From Verrucomicrobiota bacterium (GTDB taxonomy: Bacteria; Verrucomicrobiota; Verrucomicrobiia; Chthoniobacterales; Terrimicrobiaceae), in contig JAPLTI010000218.1 of NCBI GenBank assembly GCA_026398285.1, positions 1 to 8,262 of the forward strand: a stretch of 8,262 nt of DNA. The letters run 5' to 3'. The notes beneath the pieces are model-generated. The model made no database searches and had not been told where the DNA came from. It saw only the letters and a list, made by a program, of their open reading frames with translations. Both the position numbers and the translations under genes were made by a program. Below, one piece after another: positions 1 through 5,837 of this stretch. Positions within the stretch are counted from its first letter, which is position 1. The number at the start of each line of letters is the position of its first letter.

Positions 1-747
1 AAACGCCACATCGCTGGCGTGAAAGGCTTGGTAGGGAACGATCATGGCCCCGCCGGTGCCGTGACGCATCGGGATGTCTCCCGTCGCAAAATACGCATTC
101 AAGGGAGTTTCCACCCAATGAACAGCGGTTTCCAAAAGGGAGGTATCCACGATGCCTCCCACGCCTCTGACATCGCGTTTCCTCAAGGCCGCCAGCACAC
201 CGATCACGCTAAAAAGTCCAGTCGCCTTGTCATTAATCGATGCCCCGCAGAGGTTAGGCTCTTCACTCGGCCGGCCGGTCATACTCATCATGCCGCCGTA
301 AGCCTGCATCAGTGGATCAAATGCCGGGCGATTACACATCGGGCCGGTTTGTCCAAACGAGGAAATATTGCAATAAACCAACCTCGGATGCCGGGCACAC
401 ATGACCTCAGCGCTGATTCCACATCGCTCCACAATGCCCAAACGAAGATTTTGGATCAAAATATCAGCCGTCTCGCAAAGGCGGTGCAGGGTTTCAATAT
501 CCTCCGGTCGCTTAATATCCAAGACGATACTGCGCTTGTTTCGGTTTTGGCCGTGGAAATACAGACTCGTCTTGCCATCCGGTCCAAACGGCGGTCCCCA
601 GAGGCGCGCGTCATCGCCGCCGTCTGGTTTTTCCACCTTGATCACATCGGCGCCCATATCGGCCATGATAGTTGCCGCGAGCGGTGCGGCCAGAGCTTGA
701 CCCACCTCAATGATTCTTACGCCTTCCAGTGGTAGCATTTTTTTCAT
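1..747 (-). CDS. Class III (CaiB/BaiF family) acyl-CoA:carboxylate CoA-transferase, C-terminus outside window
   Basis: The minus-strand frame is open for 249 codons from the ATG at 747 to the window edge; family members are about 400 residues, so roughly the last third is missing. Family signs are an N-terminal LEGVRIIEV segment, the early MADMGADVIKVE motif (residues 28-39), NRNKRSIVLD (68-77), and INDKATG, where Asp173 fits the catalytic aspartate (Asp169 in formyl-CoA transferase) that carries the CoA mixed anhydride. It is followed by GVLAALRKRD and a DTSLLE segment. The enzyme would move CoA from one carboxylate to another in the cytoplasm, activating a substrate acid. The start overlaps the stop of the upstream SDR as ATGA, so translation is probably coupled; no clear Shine-Dalgarno precedes it. 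A second Met at codon 4 is possible. By position in the operon it matches bbsE/bbsF, but the acceptor acid cannot be read from sequence. Family assignment is firm; substrate is unknown. Confidence 0.93.
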   Translation of the reverse strand, partial: MKKMLPLEGVRIIEVGQALAAPLAATIMADMGADVIKVEKPDGGDDARLWGPPFGPDGKTSLYFHGQNRNKRSIVLDIKRPEDIETLHRLCETADILIQNLRLGIVERCGISAEVMCARHPRLVYCNISSFGQTGPMCNRPAFDPLMQAYGGMMSMTGRPSEEPNLCGASINDKATGLFSVIGVLAALRKRDVRGVGGIVDTSLLETAVHWVETPLNAYFATGDIPMRHGTGGAMIVPYQAFHASDVAF

Positions 748-1509
748 GGCTGCATGTGGAGGCCACCGGAAACCGTCATGTTTTCGCCAGTGATATAGGA
801 GGCTGCATTGGAGAGAAGAAAGACGACCAGATTGGCCGCCTCCTCAGGTTCTGCGCAGCGCCCCAGTGGGATGCGCGCAAGGGTTTGGGCAGAGAATTTC
901 TCGCTGCGAAGGGTTTCCGTCATCGATGTGATGACGGTTCCGAATCCTACCGAGTTGCATCTCACTCCGTATTTCGCCCATTCCAGAGCCGCGGTCATGG
1001 TCATTCCGAAAATTCCGGACTTGGCTGAAGAATAATTCACCTGACCGATCGATCCGCGTTTTCCACCTGTGGAGGATATGTTGACAATAGATCCCGTCAC
1101 GCCGGTTGGGGTTGGTAATTCGCCACGAGCCCGTTCGAGCATATGCCGTCCAGTGGCTTGCAGCATGAGATAGCAGCCAGTGAGGTTGACATCCAAGACA
1201 TCCTGCCACTGCTGGAATGTCATTTTCTCCAACATGGCCGGTCTGATGATTCCCGCATTGTTGACCAGTCCGTGCACTGCACCGAACCTGTCGACCGATT
1301 TGGCAACGCAATCGCGCGCAAATGCTTCGTTCGCAACATTTCCGTCCACTGCCATCGTGCGATCCGTAGGAAACTCTTTGAGCGTCTCTTGCAATGTTTC
1401 CAGATTACGATCTGCCAGAACGACATTTGCGCCCAGATCGGAGCTGGGCCGCACCGGTTATAAGAATTGTGCGGCTTGACAAATTCATGGGATTTGGGGA
1501 TGGCATCAT
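744..1509 (-). pseudogene. Short-chain dehydrogenase/reductase (SDR), frame-disrupted in the cofactor-binding loop
   Basis: A classical SDR, probably a 3-hydroxyacyl-CoA dehydrogenase by context, lies here in two frames. The 5' part (ATG at 1509, overlapping the thiolase stop as ATGA, or at 1488) encodes NLSSRTILITGAAQ, the first beta strand and the beginning of the TGxxxGIG motif. At about 1444 homology jumps to another frame, resuming at SSDLGANVVLADRN, which is open from a GTG at 1454 to the TGA at 744-746 (236 codons). Compared with usual SDR spacing, about 29 nt are missing, removing the GIG of the dinucleotide loop. Downstream everything is intact: NNAG, the VNLTG Asn, NISS serine, YSSAK Tyr/Lys, and a normal C-terminus. 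The PG after strand 6 is FG (VGFGTVITSMT). Either the gene is a recent pseudogene or the assembly has lost bases. A GTG-started protein of 236 residues would lack the first strand and glycine loop and should not bind NAD(P). Family certain; disruption clear in this sequence. Confidence 0.85.
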
Positions 1510-2657
1510 GGTCTTTGATTGGAAAAAATAATTGTGCCTGAGGAGGAAAACATCCCTCCGACTCCGTGGGTGACGGATACTCTGACTCCAGGAACTTGAG
1601 CCGGGGCGTTTCCTCGGACCTGGCGAATGCTTTCTTGTAAAGCAAACATGCCATACATGCCTGTATGCGTGTAGGATAAGCCTCCTCCATTTGTGTTCAG
1701 CGGGAGTTTGCCTCCGGGGCGTGTGTGGCCTTCCCAGATGAAATCCTTGGCCTCTCCTCGTTTGCAGAACCCAAGATCCTCAAGCCCAAAAAGTGGCAGG
1801 TGCGCAAACGCATCGTAAATCATCAAGTGGTCCACATCGGAATGCTGAATCCCCGCCATTTCAAAAGCAGCAGATCCCGCCACACGAAACGCCCGGGAAG
1901 AATTGAAATCCTCCATCTGCGAGATGAGCGTTGTCTCCACGCTCTCGCCACTCCCGAGCAAGTAAACCGGCTTGGTGGGGAAATCCTTCGCTCTCTCTGC
2001 GGACGTCATGATAATCGCCCCGCCTCCATCGGTGACCAAACAACATTGCAGAAGATGGAAGGGATAGGCGACCATTCGGCTGTTGAGGACATCGTCCACA
2101 GTGATGGGATCTTTGAACATCGCCCGTGGATTTTTTGCAGCCCATTCCCGTTGCACGACAGCTACCTGCGCTAGATGCTCGTGCGTCGTCCCTGTCGTCT
2201 TCATATACCTCAGCACAGGAATCGGAAATAAAGTAGCCGGACCGAATGGTCCGTAAGGCATCTCAAATTGACCACTCAAGCTCTCCGGCTCCGGCGGGCG
2301 AGGGGTTGCGTTAATGCGTGATTTTCCACTTTCCCCGTGGGTAATAAGAATGGTTTGCGCATATCCTGCCGCGATGGCTGCGGCGGCGTGTCGCACATGC
2401 AGCAGAAAAGAACATCCGCCAACCGTGGTGCCATCCACCCACTTTGGTGTAATGCCTAGGTAGTGTGCGATTTGTTGAGGCATCATCTGCCCGACGCAAG
2501 CTATTCCGTCGATGTCTTTTGGCTGTAAGCCGGCATCCTGCATGGCATTGAGGGCGGCATCCGCATGGAGCATGATCTGCGACATGTCGCGTATTTCTCC
2601 CAAGCGGGTTGTCTCTGCAGCTCCGACAACGGCAACTGAACCAGGTTGAAAGGCCAT
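1506..2657 (-). CDS. Thiolase-family protein (SCP-x type acetyl-CoA C-acyltransferase), partner of the DUF35 protein
   Basis: This 383-residue protein is full length for the SCP-x-like thiolase branch. It would cleave a 3-oxoacyl-CoA with CoA, or perform the related retro-aldol step known for some family members. The N-terminus SVAVVGAAET and residues 40-58 (DAGLQPKDIDGIACVG) are typical. Cys82 in VGGCSFLLH aligns with the nucleophile of the NNNCS motif. The C-terminal block holds YDAF (281-284), NGGGLSYTHTG with His331 at the GHP histidine position, and THGVGG (363-368), where canonical thiolases have the second active-site Cys; here it is His364, as expected for the SCP-x-like branch. A strong AGGAGG lies 8 nt before the start, and the ATG directly follows the TAA of the DUF35 gene. 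Such thiolases usually act as a complex with a DUF35 protein, as in BbsA-BbsB or Ltp2-ChsH2. Substrate not determinable. Confidence 0.9.
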   Translation of the reverse strand: MAFQPGSVAVVGAAETTRLGEIRDMSQIMLHADAALNAMQDAGLQPKDIDGIACVGQMMPQQIAHYLGITPKWVDGTTVGGCSFLLHVRHAAAAIAAGYAQTILITHGESGKSRINATPRPPEPESLSGQFEMPYGPFGPATLFPIPVLRYMKTTGTTHEHLAQVAVVQREWAAKNPRAMFKDPITVDDVLNSRMVAYPFHLLQCCLVTDGGGAIIMTSAERAKDFPTKPVYLLGSGESVETTLISQMEDFNSSRAFRVAGSAAFEMAGIQHSDVDHLMIYDAFAHLPLFGLEDLGFCKRGEAKDFIWEGHTRPGGKLPLNTNGGGLSYTHTGMYGMFALQESIRQVRGNAPAQVPGVRVSVTHGVGGMFSSSGTIIFSNQRP

Positions 2658-3128
2658 TTAGTTTCCCTCCTTCATGAGCGGGCGAAAATAGGGGATCGTG
2701 ATCTCGTTATCCATTTTCTGGAAAGTCACCTCTAATTCCATGTCTAAAACCAAATCCTCCGGCCTTTGAGGGCAATCCAAAATGTTTGTCATCATCCGGG
2801 GACCTTCCTCGAGTTCCACGACGGCGATGGCATAAGGAGGCTCAAAACCCGGAACGGCGCGATGGTGGATCACATAACTGTAAAGCGTCGCCCGGCCGGA
2901 GGCCTGAAACACTTCGACATGGCGAGTCCCCGTGTAGGGGCTGAACGGGCGGGGAGGAAAGTAAGCTTTCCCCGTGTCTCCGCATCGCTGCAAAAGAAGC
3001 TCCCCCCGCTTGCATCCTTCCCAAAATTGCGCCGTCTCGGGTGTGGGCTTAGGCAGGCTTCCAGCAAAAGGTTTGCCGGTCTTCTCTGGTAGTTGTGGAC
3101 CAGGTAGAACTGTGGTGATTTCTTCCAT
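2658..3128 (-). CDS. DUF35 OB-fold protein with degenerate zinc ribbon, thiolase partner subunit
   Basis: A 156-residue protein of the Zn-ribbon/OB-fold (DUF35) family. After a 25-residue lead comes PKPTPETAQFWEGCKRGELLLQRC (about 26-49), the family's N-terminal helices, then the rubredoxin-like finger (49-66) and an OB-fold (about 78-147) with YSYVIHHRAVPGF and YAIAVVELEEG. Family members bind acyl-CoA and complete the active-site cavity of a partner thiolase; the thiolase gene follows without a gap, supporting a two-subunit complex. The four expected Cys ligands (CxxC...CPxC) read Cys49, Thr52, Ser63 and Thr66, so zinc binding by this finger is unlikely. The ATG at 3128 is the first possible start, because in-frame TGA codons lie 15-20 nt upstream. 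Only a weak GAG precedes it, while a good AAGGA at 3156-3160 serves a different frame (see separate entry). It is the first gene of the operon seen here. Confidence 0.88.
   Translation of the reverse strand: MEEITTVLPGPQLPEKTGKPFAGSLPKPTPETAQFWEGCKRGELLLQRCGDTGKAYFPPRPFSPYTGTRHVEVFQASGRATLYSYVIHHRAVPGFEPPYAIAVVELEEGPRMMTNILDCPQRPEDLVLDMELEVTFQKMDNEITIPYFRPLMKEGN
2666..2671 (-). promoter_or_regulatory. Ribosome binding site of the thiolase gene
   Basis: On the minus strand AAGGAGGG is followed by AAACTAA and then ATG, giving a perfect AGGAGG 8 nt before the thiolase start. It lies inside the last codons of the DUF35 gene, whose TAA touches the ATG. This is the only strong Shine-Dalgarno sequence in front of a confident gene in the window, and it fixes the thiolase start. 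Confidence 0.8.
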
Positions 3129-3160
3129 CTCGAAAATTGTAGTTCATCAAATTATTCCTT
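3049..3160 (-). other. AAGGA ribosome-binding-like site with a 32-codon out-of-frame leader ORF before the DUF35 gene
   Basis: AAGGA at 3160-3156 is followed after 8 nt by an ATG at 3147. The frame runs 32 codons and ends with TAA at 3049, overlapping the first 80 nt of the DUF35 gene in another reading frame. The DUF35 start at 3128 itself has only a poor ribosome site. The short peptide has no recognisable family. It could be a leader ORF that helps load ribosomes, a chance site, or a sign of an indel between 3126 and 3147 that separates the real start from its gene. I cannot choose between these from one sequence. Confidence 0.2.
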
Positions 3161-3188
3161 CTGCAATCCCCGAGCAAGCGATGCGAAT

Positions 3189-3209
3189 CTGGTCAGGTAA
3201 TTAGTCCAG
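3189..3209. promoter_or_regulatory. Second, imperfect operator-like dyad sharing AATCTGGTCA with the first
   Basis: CTGGTC and GTCCAG flank a 21-bp imperfect dyad of the same overall width. The 10-mer AATCTGGTCA occurs here (3186-3195) and again at 3249-3258, and the two dyad centres are 63 bp apart, close to six helical turns. This suggests cooperative binding or looping by the same protein. The right arm is imperfect, so this is weaker than the first site. Confidence 0.35.
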
Positions 3210-3251
3210 TTGGATCGCGCGGGCATTTTGATTTTTTTGATGGTTCAAAAT

Positions 3252-3272
3252 CTGGTCATCCAAAATGACCAG
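3252..3272. promoter_or_regulatory. Candidate operator: perfect 8-bp inverted repeat CTGGTCAT-N5-ATGACCAG
   Basis: The two arms match perfectly around a CCAAA spacer, giving a 21-bp dyad about 125 bp upstream of the DUF35 start. The size and form suit a dimeric TetR- or FadR/GntR-type repressor, families that often control acyl-CoA degradation operons. No T-run follows it on either strand, so it is not a terminator. The cognate regulator is not visible in the window. Confidence 0.5.
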
Positions 3273-3591
3273 TTCGCGCCTTCCTTTCATGTTGCTCCTC
3301 GTGGGCTGGCTAAGGGTCGGCGAACGACAGAAAAAAGGACGCGCCTGCCTGTTTCAATGTTCCTGACACATTGCCAACACGCGCCGCCCTGCAGGATGCC
3401 GCCCGCGTCGCTCAGTAGGATTCAAAAAACCCTTTCATGGGAGGTTCTACTTTATCACCACTGGAATTCGTTTATTCCCTTCCGGCGTCTTTTTTCTGGG
3501 ACGAAGGACGTTTTTATGAAGTTCGAATATCACGAAGAAGTGCGTTTATCGAATTTTACTCGTTGACGTCTGTTATGCCATTGGGAAACTT

Positions 3592-4476
3592 GTGAACGAC
3601 ATGAAAAAACTGATCCCAACGTTTTTGTTAATCTCCGCCCTCATTTCAACATTAAATGCGGGATACATTTCCGAGAGAACTGCGGCAATGGAGTTGATGA
3701 GTGCCGGTAAAAACCAAGAGGCGGCTGAGGCTTTTATCAAGAGCGCCGAAGCCACGACGAATGATCTCCAGCAGGCCGATGCCTTGACTAACGCGGCTTT
3801 GTGTCTGCAGCGGCTCAAGCGCAACGAGGAAGCGATGGCACTGGTTGCAAAAATTCGTTCAGTTCCATTGAGGGAATCGGCCGAGCTCGATCTGCTTAAG
3901 GACGCCCGTAACTGGAAGGGCGTCATGGACAAAACCAAGGACAAAGATCTTTCCACTTGGCCAGAAAAAGTGATTTTTCAGGCCTATCTGGCGCGCGGGC
4001 AGGCGGAGAGTGCATTGGGGCAGTATGAAGATTCCGATGTTGATCTTTTACGTGCTCAAGACTTTACCGTTTCACCAAACAACAAGGCCATATCGTGGGC
4101 GATGATTGCGGAGAACGCCATGCGAACCAAGGCGGATTCCCAAAAACTCTTGGATATCTATGCGAAAATTTGCGCTCTTAAGCCCTCGGGAGGAATGCAG
4201 CAACGCGCAATCGTGGCTCGGGCTAAGCTTTTTTTGGATGCCAATCAGTATGATCAAGCGCTCGCAGAGGTAGCCGTGCTCGAAGCCATGCCCGGCGTTC
4301 AAGCCCAATGGCTCTGCACTGCTCAAATCATTTACGGAGATATCTACGCCAAGCAGGGCAAAGTGGCCGAAGCATTGGCCTGCTACAAGAAGGCGTCAAC
4401 GATGCCAAAGGCCGCGCCGGAAACGCTTAAAGAGGCCCAAACGAAAGCCTCCGCTCTGGAAAATACCGCTAAATAA
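3592..4476 (+). CDS. Exported tetratricopeptide-repeat protein of unknown role
   Basis: A 294-residue protein from the GTG at 3592, or 291 from the ATG at 3601. The N-terminus (MKKLIPTFLLISALISTLNA) is a clear signal peptide with a likely cut after LNA, so the mature protein is periplasmic or outside the cytoplasm. The remainder is all helical: TPR-like helix pairs are visible at about residues 31-56, 61-90, 205-236 and most clearly 243-276 (IYGDIYAKQGKVAEALACYKKA). GGGA at 3583-3586 sits at usable distance for the GTG; the ATG gives the more typical signal sequence, so the start is open. It heads the plus-strand cluster, 32 nt ahead of the GH4 gene. TPR proteins are scaffolds; here it may help substrate handling or an envelope complex, but nothing in the sequence shows the partner. 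No catalytic motif seen. Confidence 0.85.
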   Translation: MNDMKKLIPTFLLISALISTLNAGYISERTAAMELMSAGKNQEAAEAFIKSAEATTNDLQQADALTNAALCLQRLKRNEEAMALVAKIRSVPLRESAELDLLKDARNWKGVMDKTKDKDLSTWPEKVIFQAYLARGQAESALGQYEDSDVDLLRAQDFTVSPNNKAISWAMIAENAMRTKADSQKLLDIYAKICALKPSGGMQQRAIVARAKLFLDANQYDQALAEVAVLEAMPGVQAQWLCTAQIIYGDIYAKQGKVAEALACYKKASTMPKAAPETLKEAQTKASALENTAK

Positions 4477-4508
4477 AGCTATCATTCGAAACATAAAATT
4501 TTAAAAAT

Positions 4509-5813
4509 ATGAAAATCGCACTCATCGGGGCTGGTAGCCACTTTTTTGAATCCGTATTTCTGGAGTTAGGTCAAACGCCGGAATTACATGGAGCTGAGGT
4601 TGTTTTATATGATATCGATGCCGAACGCATGCAGCTCATCGATAGGGTCGGCCGCCGAATCTCCGATCACTTTGGAGCGGGATTTCGTATTTCATCAACC
4701 CAGGATCTTCCAACCGTTCTCGAGGGTGCGAATATCGCCATCACATCCATCGGCGTGCATGGTCCGGCAGCCTCTTGGCATAAGATGGACGTCGAGGCAG
4801 TGGCTCGCTTTGGCATCATGCAGACGACCGGCGACACCGTCGGCCCATCTGGCTTCTCTCAAGGGCTGCGCATCATCCCGATTTTCATCGAGTTGACCAA
4901 GGCCATGGAGAGATATTGCCCAGATTGCATTATTTTAAATCACTCCAACCCGATGGCGGCAATCTGCCGAACCGTCAAAAAATACTCCAATATCAAAATC
5001 ATCGGCTATTGTCACAATGTGGCGCAGTCGCTTCCGATCTTCGCGGGATTGCTCGATGTCGAAGCCCAAGACTTGGATTTCCTTGTGGGCGGAATCAACC
5101 ACATGACTTGGTTGCTCTCGCTTCGCCACAAAGGTCGCGATGTTTATCCAGAACTGAAACGGCGCATTTTAAATTCCGAGGCGCAGAAAGGTCAGCAATT
5201 TACCAAAGATTTACTTCAGGCGATGGATCTTTTCATGATGGGTGGTGACCGCCACATCATCGAATTTTTCCCTCATGCTCGACAATCATCGGATCCTAAA
5301 GCCCTCCACTATGGACTCAAATGGCGCTCCGATATGATTTCCGAGAATCTTCTTTCCGAAGAACTCACCCGAGGGGCCGCACAGCTTCAAGCCCGAGCCG
5401 AGGGAACCAAGCCACTTTACATTCCCAAACACGTCACGCCTGAAGCCATGGGGCAGCAAATCAAGGCGCTAACCCAAGGCCCCGACATCGTTCATGTCGT
5501 CAATATTCCCAATGAAGGAGCCATTCCCAACCTGCCCGATTGGGCGCTGGTAGAGGTCAAGGCCGTCGTCGGACAGCATGGAGCGAGGCCGGTCTTTGTT
5601 GGTGACCTGCCAGCTCAAGCGGCAAGGTGGACTCTCGCACAGATTTATGCCCACGAGTTAACGATCGAGGCAGCTGCCGAGCAAAGTCGTTCCAAAGCGA
5701 TTCAGGCCCTTGCCTGCGATCCGATGATCCGAGATTTCCATGAAGCGGAACAAGTCCTTGACGCCTTGATTGAAGTGCAAGGGGATCGGTTGAATTCTTT
5801 TGTGAAAAAATAG
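4509..5813 (+). CDS. Glycoside hydrolase family 4 (NAD- and Mn-dependent alpha-glucosidase/alpha-galactosidase type)
   Basis: At 434 residues it is full length for GH4. These enzymes cleave glycosides by oxidising C3 with bound NAD, eliminating across C1-C2 and re-adding water; they are cytoplasmic. The N-terminal Rossmann fold shows IGAGS (6-10) and an acidic end of strand 2 (LYDID, Asp35). GDTVGPSGF (108-116), the NHSNP segment with Asn147-Pro148, Cys168 in GYCHN and His198 in GGINHMTW follow the family pattern; Cys168 and His198 correspond to the metal ligands (Cys174/His203 in Thermotoga AglA). The CHN sequence after the Cys resembles the MelA/AglA branch more than the phospho-glucosidase branch, so a non-phosphorylated substrate is likelier, but this is inference. 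No Shine-Dalgarno is seen; the start is preceded by an A/T-rich tract. The NagA-like gene follows after 24 nt in the same frame. Confidence 0.93.
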   Translation: MKIALIGAGSHFFESVFLELGQTPELHGAEVVLYDIDAERMQLIDRVGRRISDHFGAGFRISSTQDLPTVLEGANIAITSIGVHGPAASWHKMDVEAVARFGIMQTTGDTVGPSGFSQGLRIIPIFIELTKAMERYCPDCIILNHSNPMAAICRTVKKYSNIKIIGYCHNVAQSLPIFAGLLDVEAQDLDFLVGGINHMTWLLSLRHKGRDVYPELKRRILNSEAQKGQQFTKDLLQAMDLFMMGGDRHIIEFFPHARQSSDPKALHYGLKWRSDMISENLLSEELTRGAAQLQARAEGTKPLYIPKHVTPEAMGQQIKALTQGPDIVHVVNIPNEGAIPNLPDWALVEVKAVVGQHGARPVFVGDLPAQAARWTLAQIYAHELTIEAAAEQSRSKAIQALACDPMIRDFHEAEQVLDALIEVQGDRLNSFVKK

Positions 5814-5837
5814 GTATTTCCTGGTGTTCTTTTCCTA

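Larger units (their letters stand above)
3129..3591. other. Divergent intergenic region between the acyl-CoA operon and the sugar cluster
   Basis: About 460 bases without a credible gene, lying between the first genes of two divergent operons, so it should contain both promoters. The only recognisable structure is the pair of inverted repeats near 3189-3272 on the acyl-CoA side. An open frame at 3210-3566 (+) is low-complexity, has no family resemblance and no good ribosome site. On the sugar-cluster side there is TTGACG at 3563 but no matching -10 box at a standard distance. From about 3273 to 3560 I see no repeats, terminators or RNA genes that I can support. Confidence 0.6.

Noticed and set aside
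19..735. 238-codon open frame on the plus strand opposite the CoA-transferase
   Set aside because: It lies wholly antisense to a gene with clear family motifs, has no recognisable domain, and its composition is that of a complementary-strand shadow.
3478..3516. Imperfect hairpin CCTTCCGGCGTC / GACGAAGG before the TPR gene
   Set aside because: The arms pair only with a 4-nt bulge, and the T-run is in the loop rather than after the stem, so it is neither a convincing terminator nor a clear operator.
3210..3566. 118-codon plus-strand open frame in the divergent intergenic region
   Set aside because: No ribosome site, no family resemblance, biased residue content, and it runs over the operator-like dyad; regarded as chance.
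3563..3591. TTGACG as a -35 promoter box for the TPR/GH4 cluster
   Set aside because: At 16-18 nt spacing the -10 position reads about AAACTT, too poor a match, and it would start transcription inside the gene.
3573..3956. 127-codon minus-strand frame opposite the TPR gene
   Set aside because: Antisense to the signal peptide and first repeats of the TPR protein; Ser/Ala/Leu-rich shadow with no motif.
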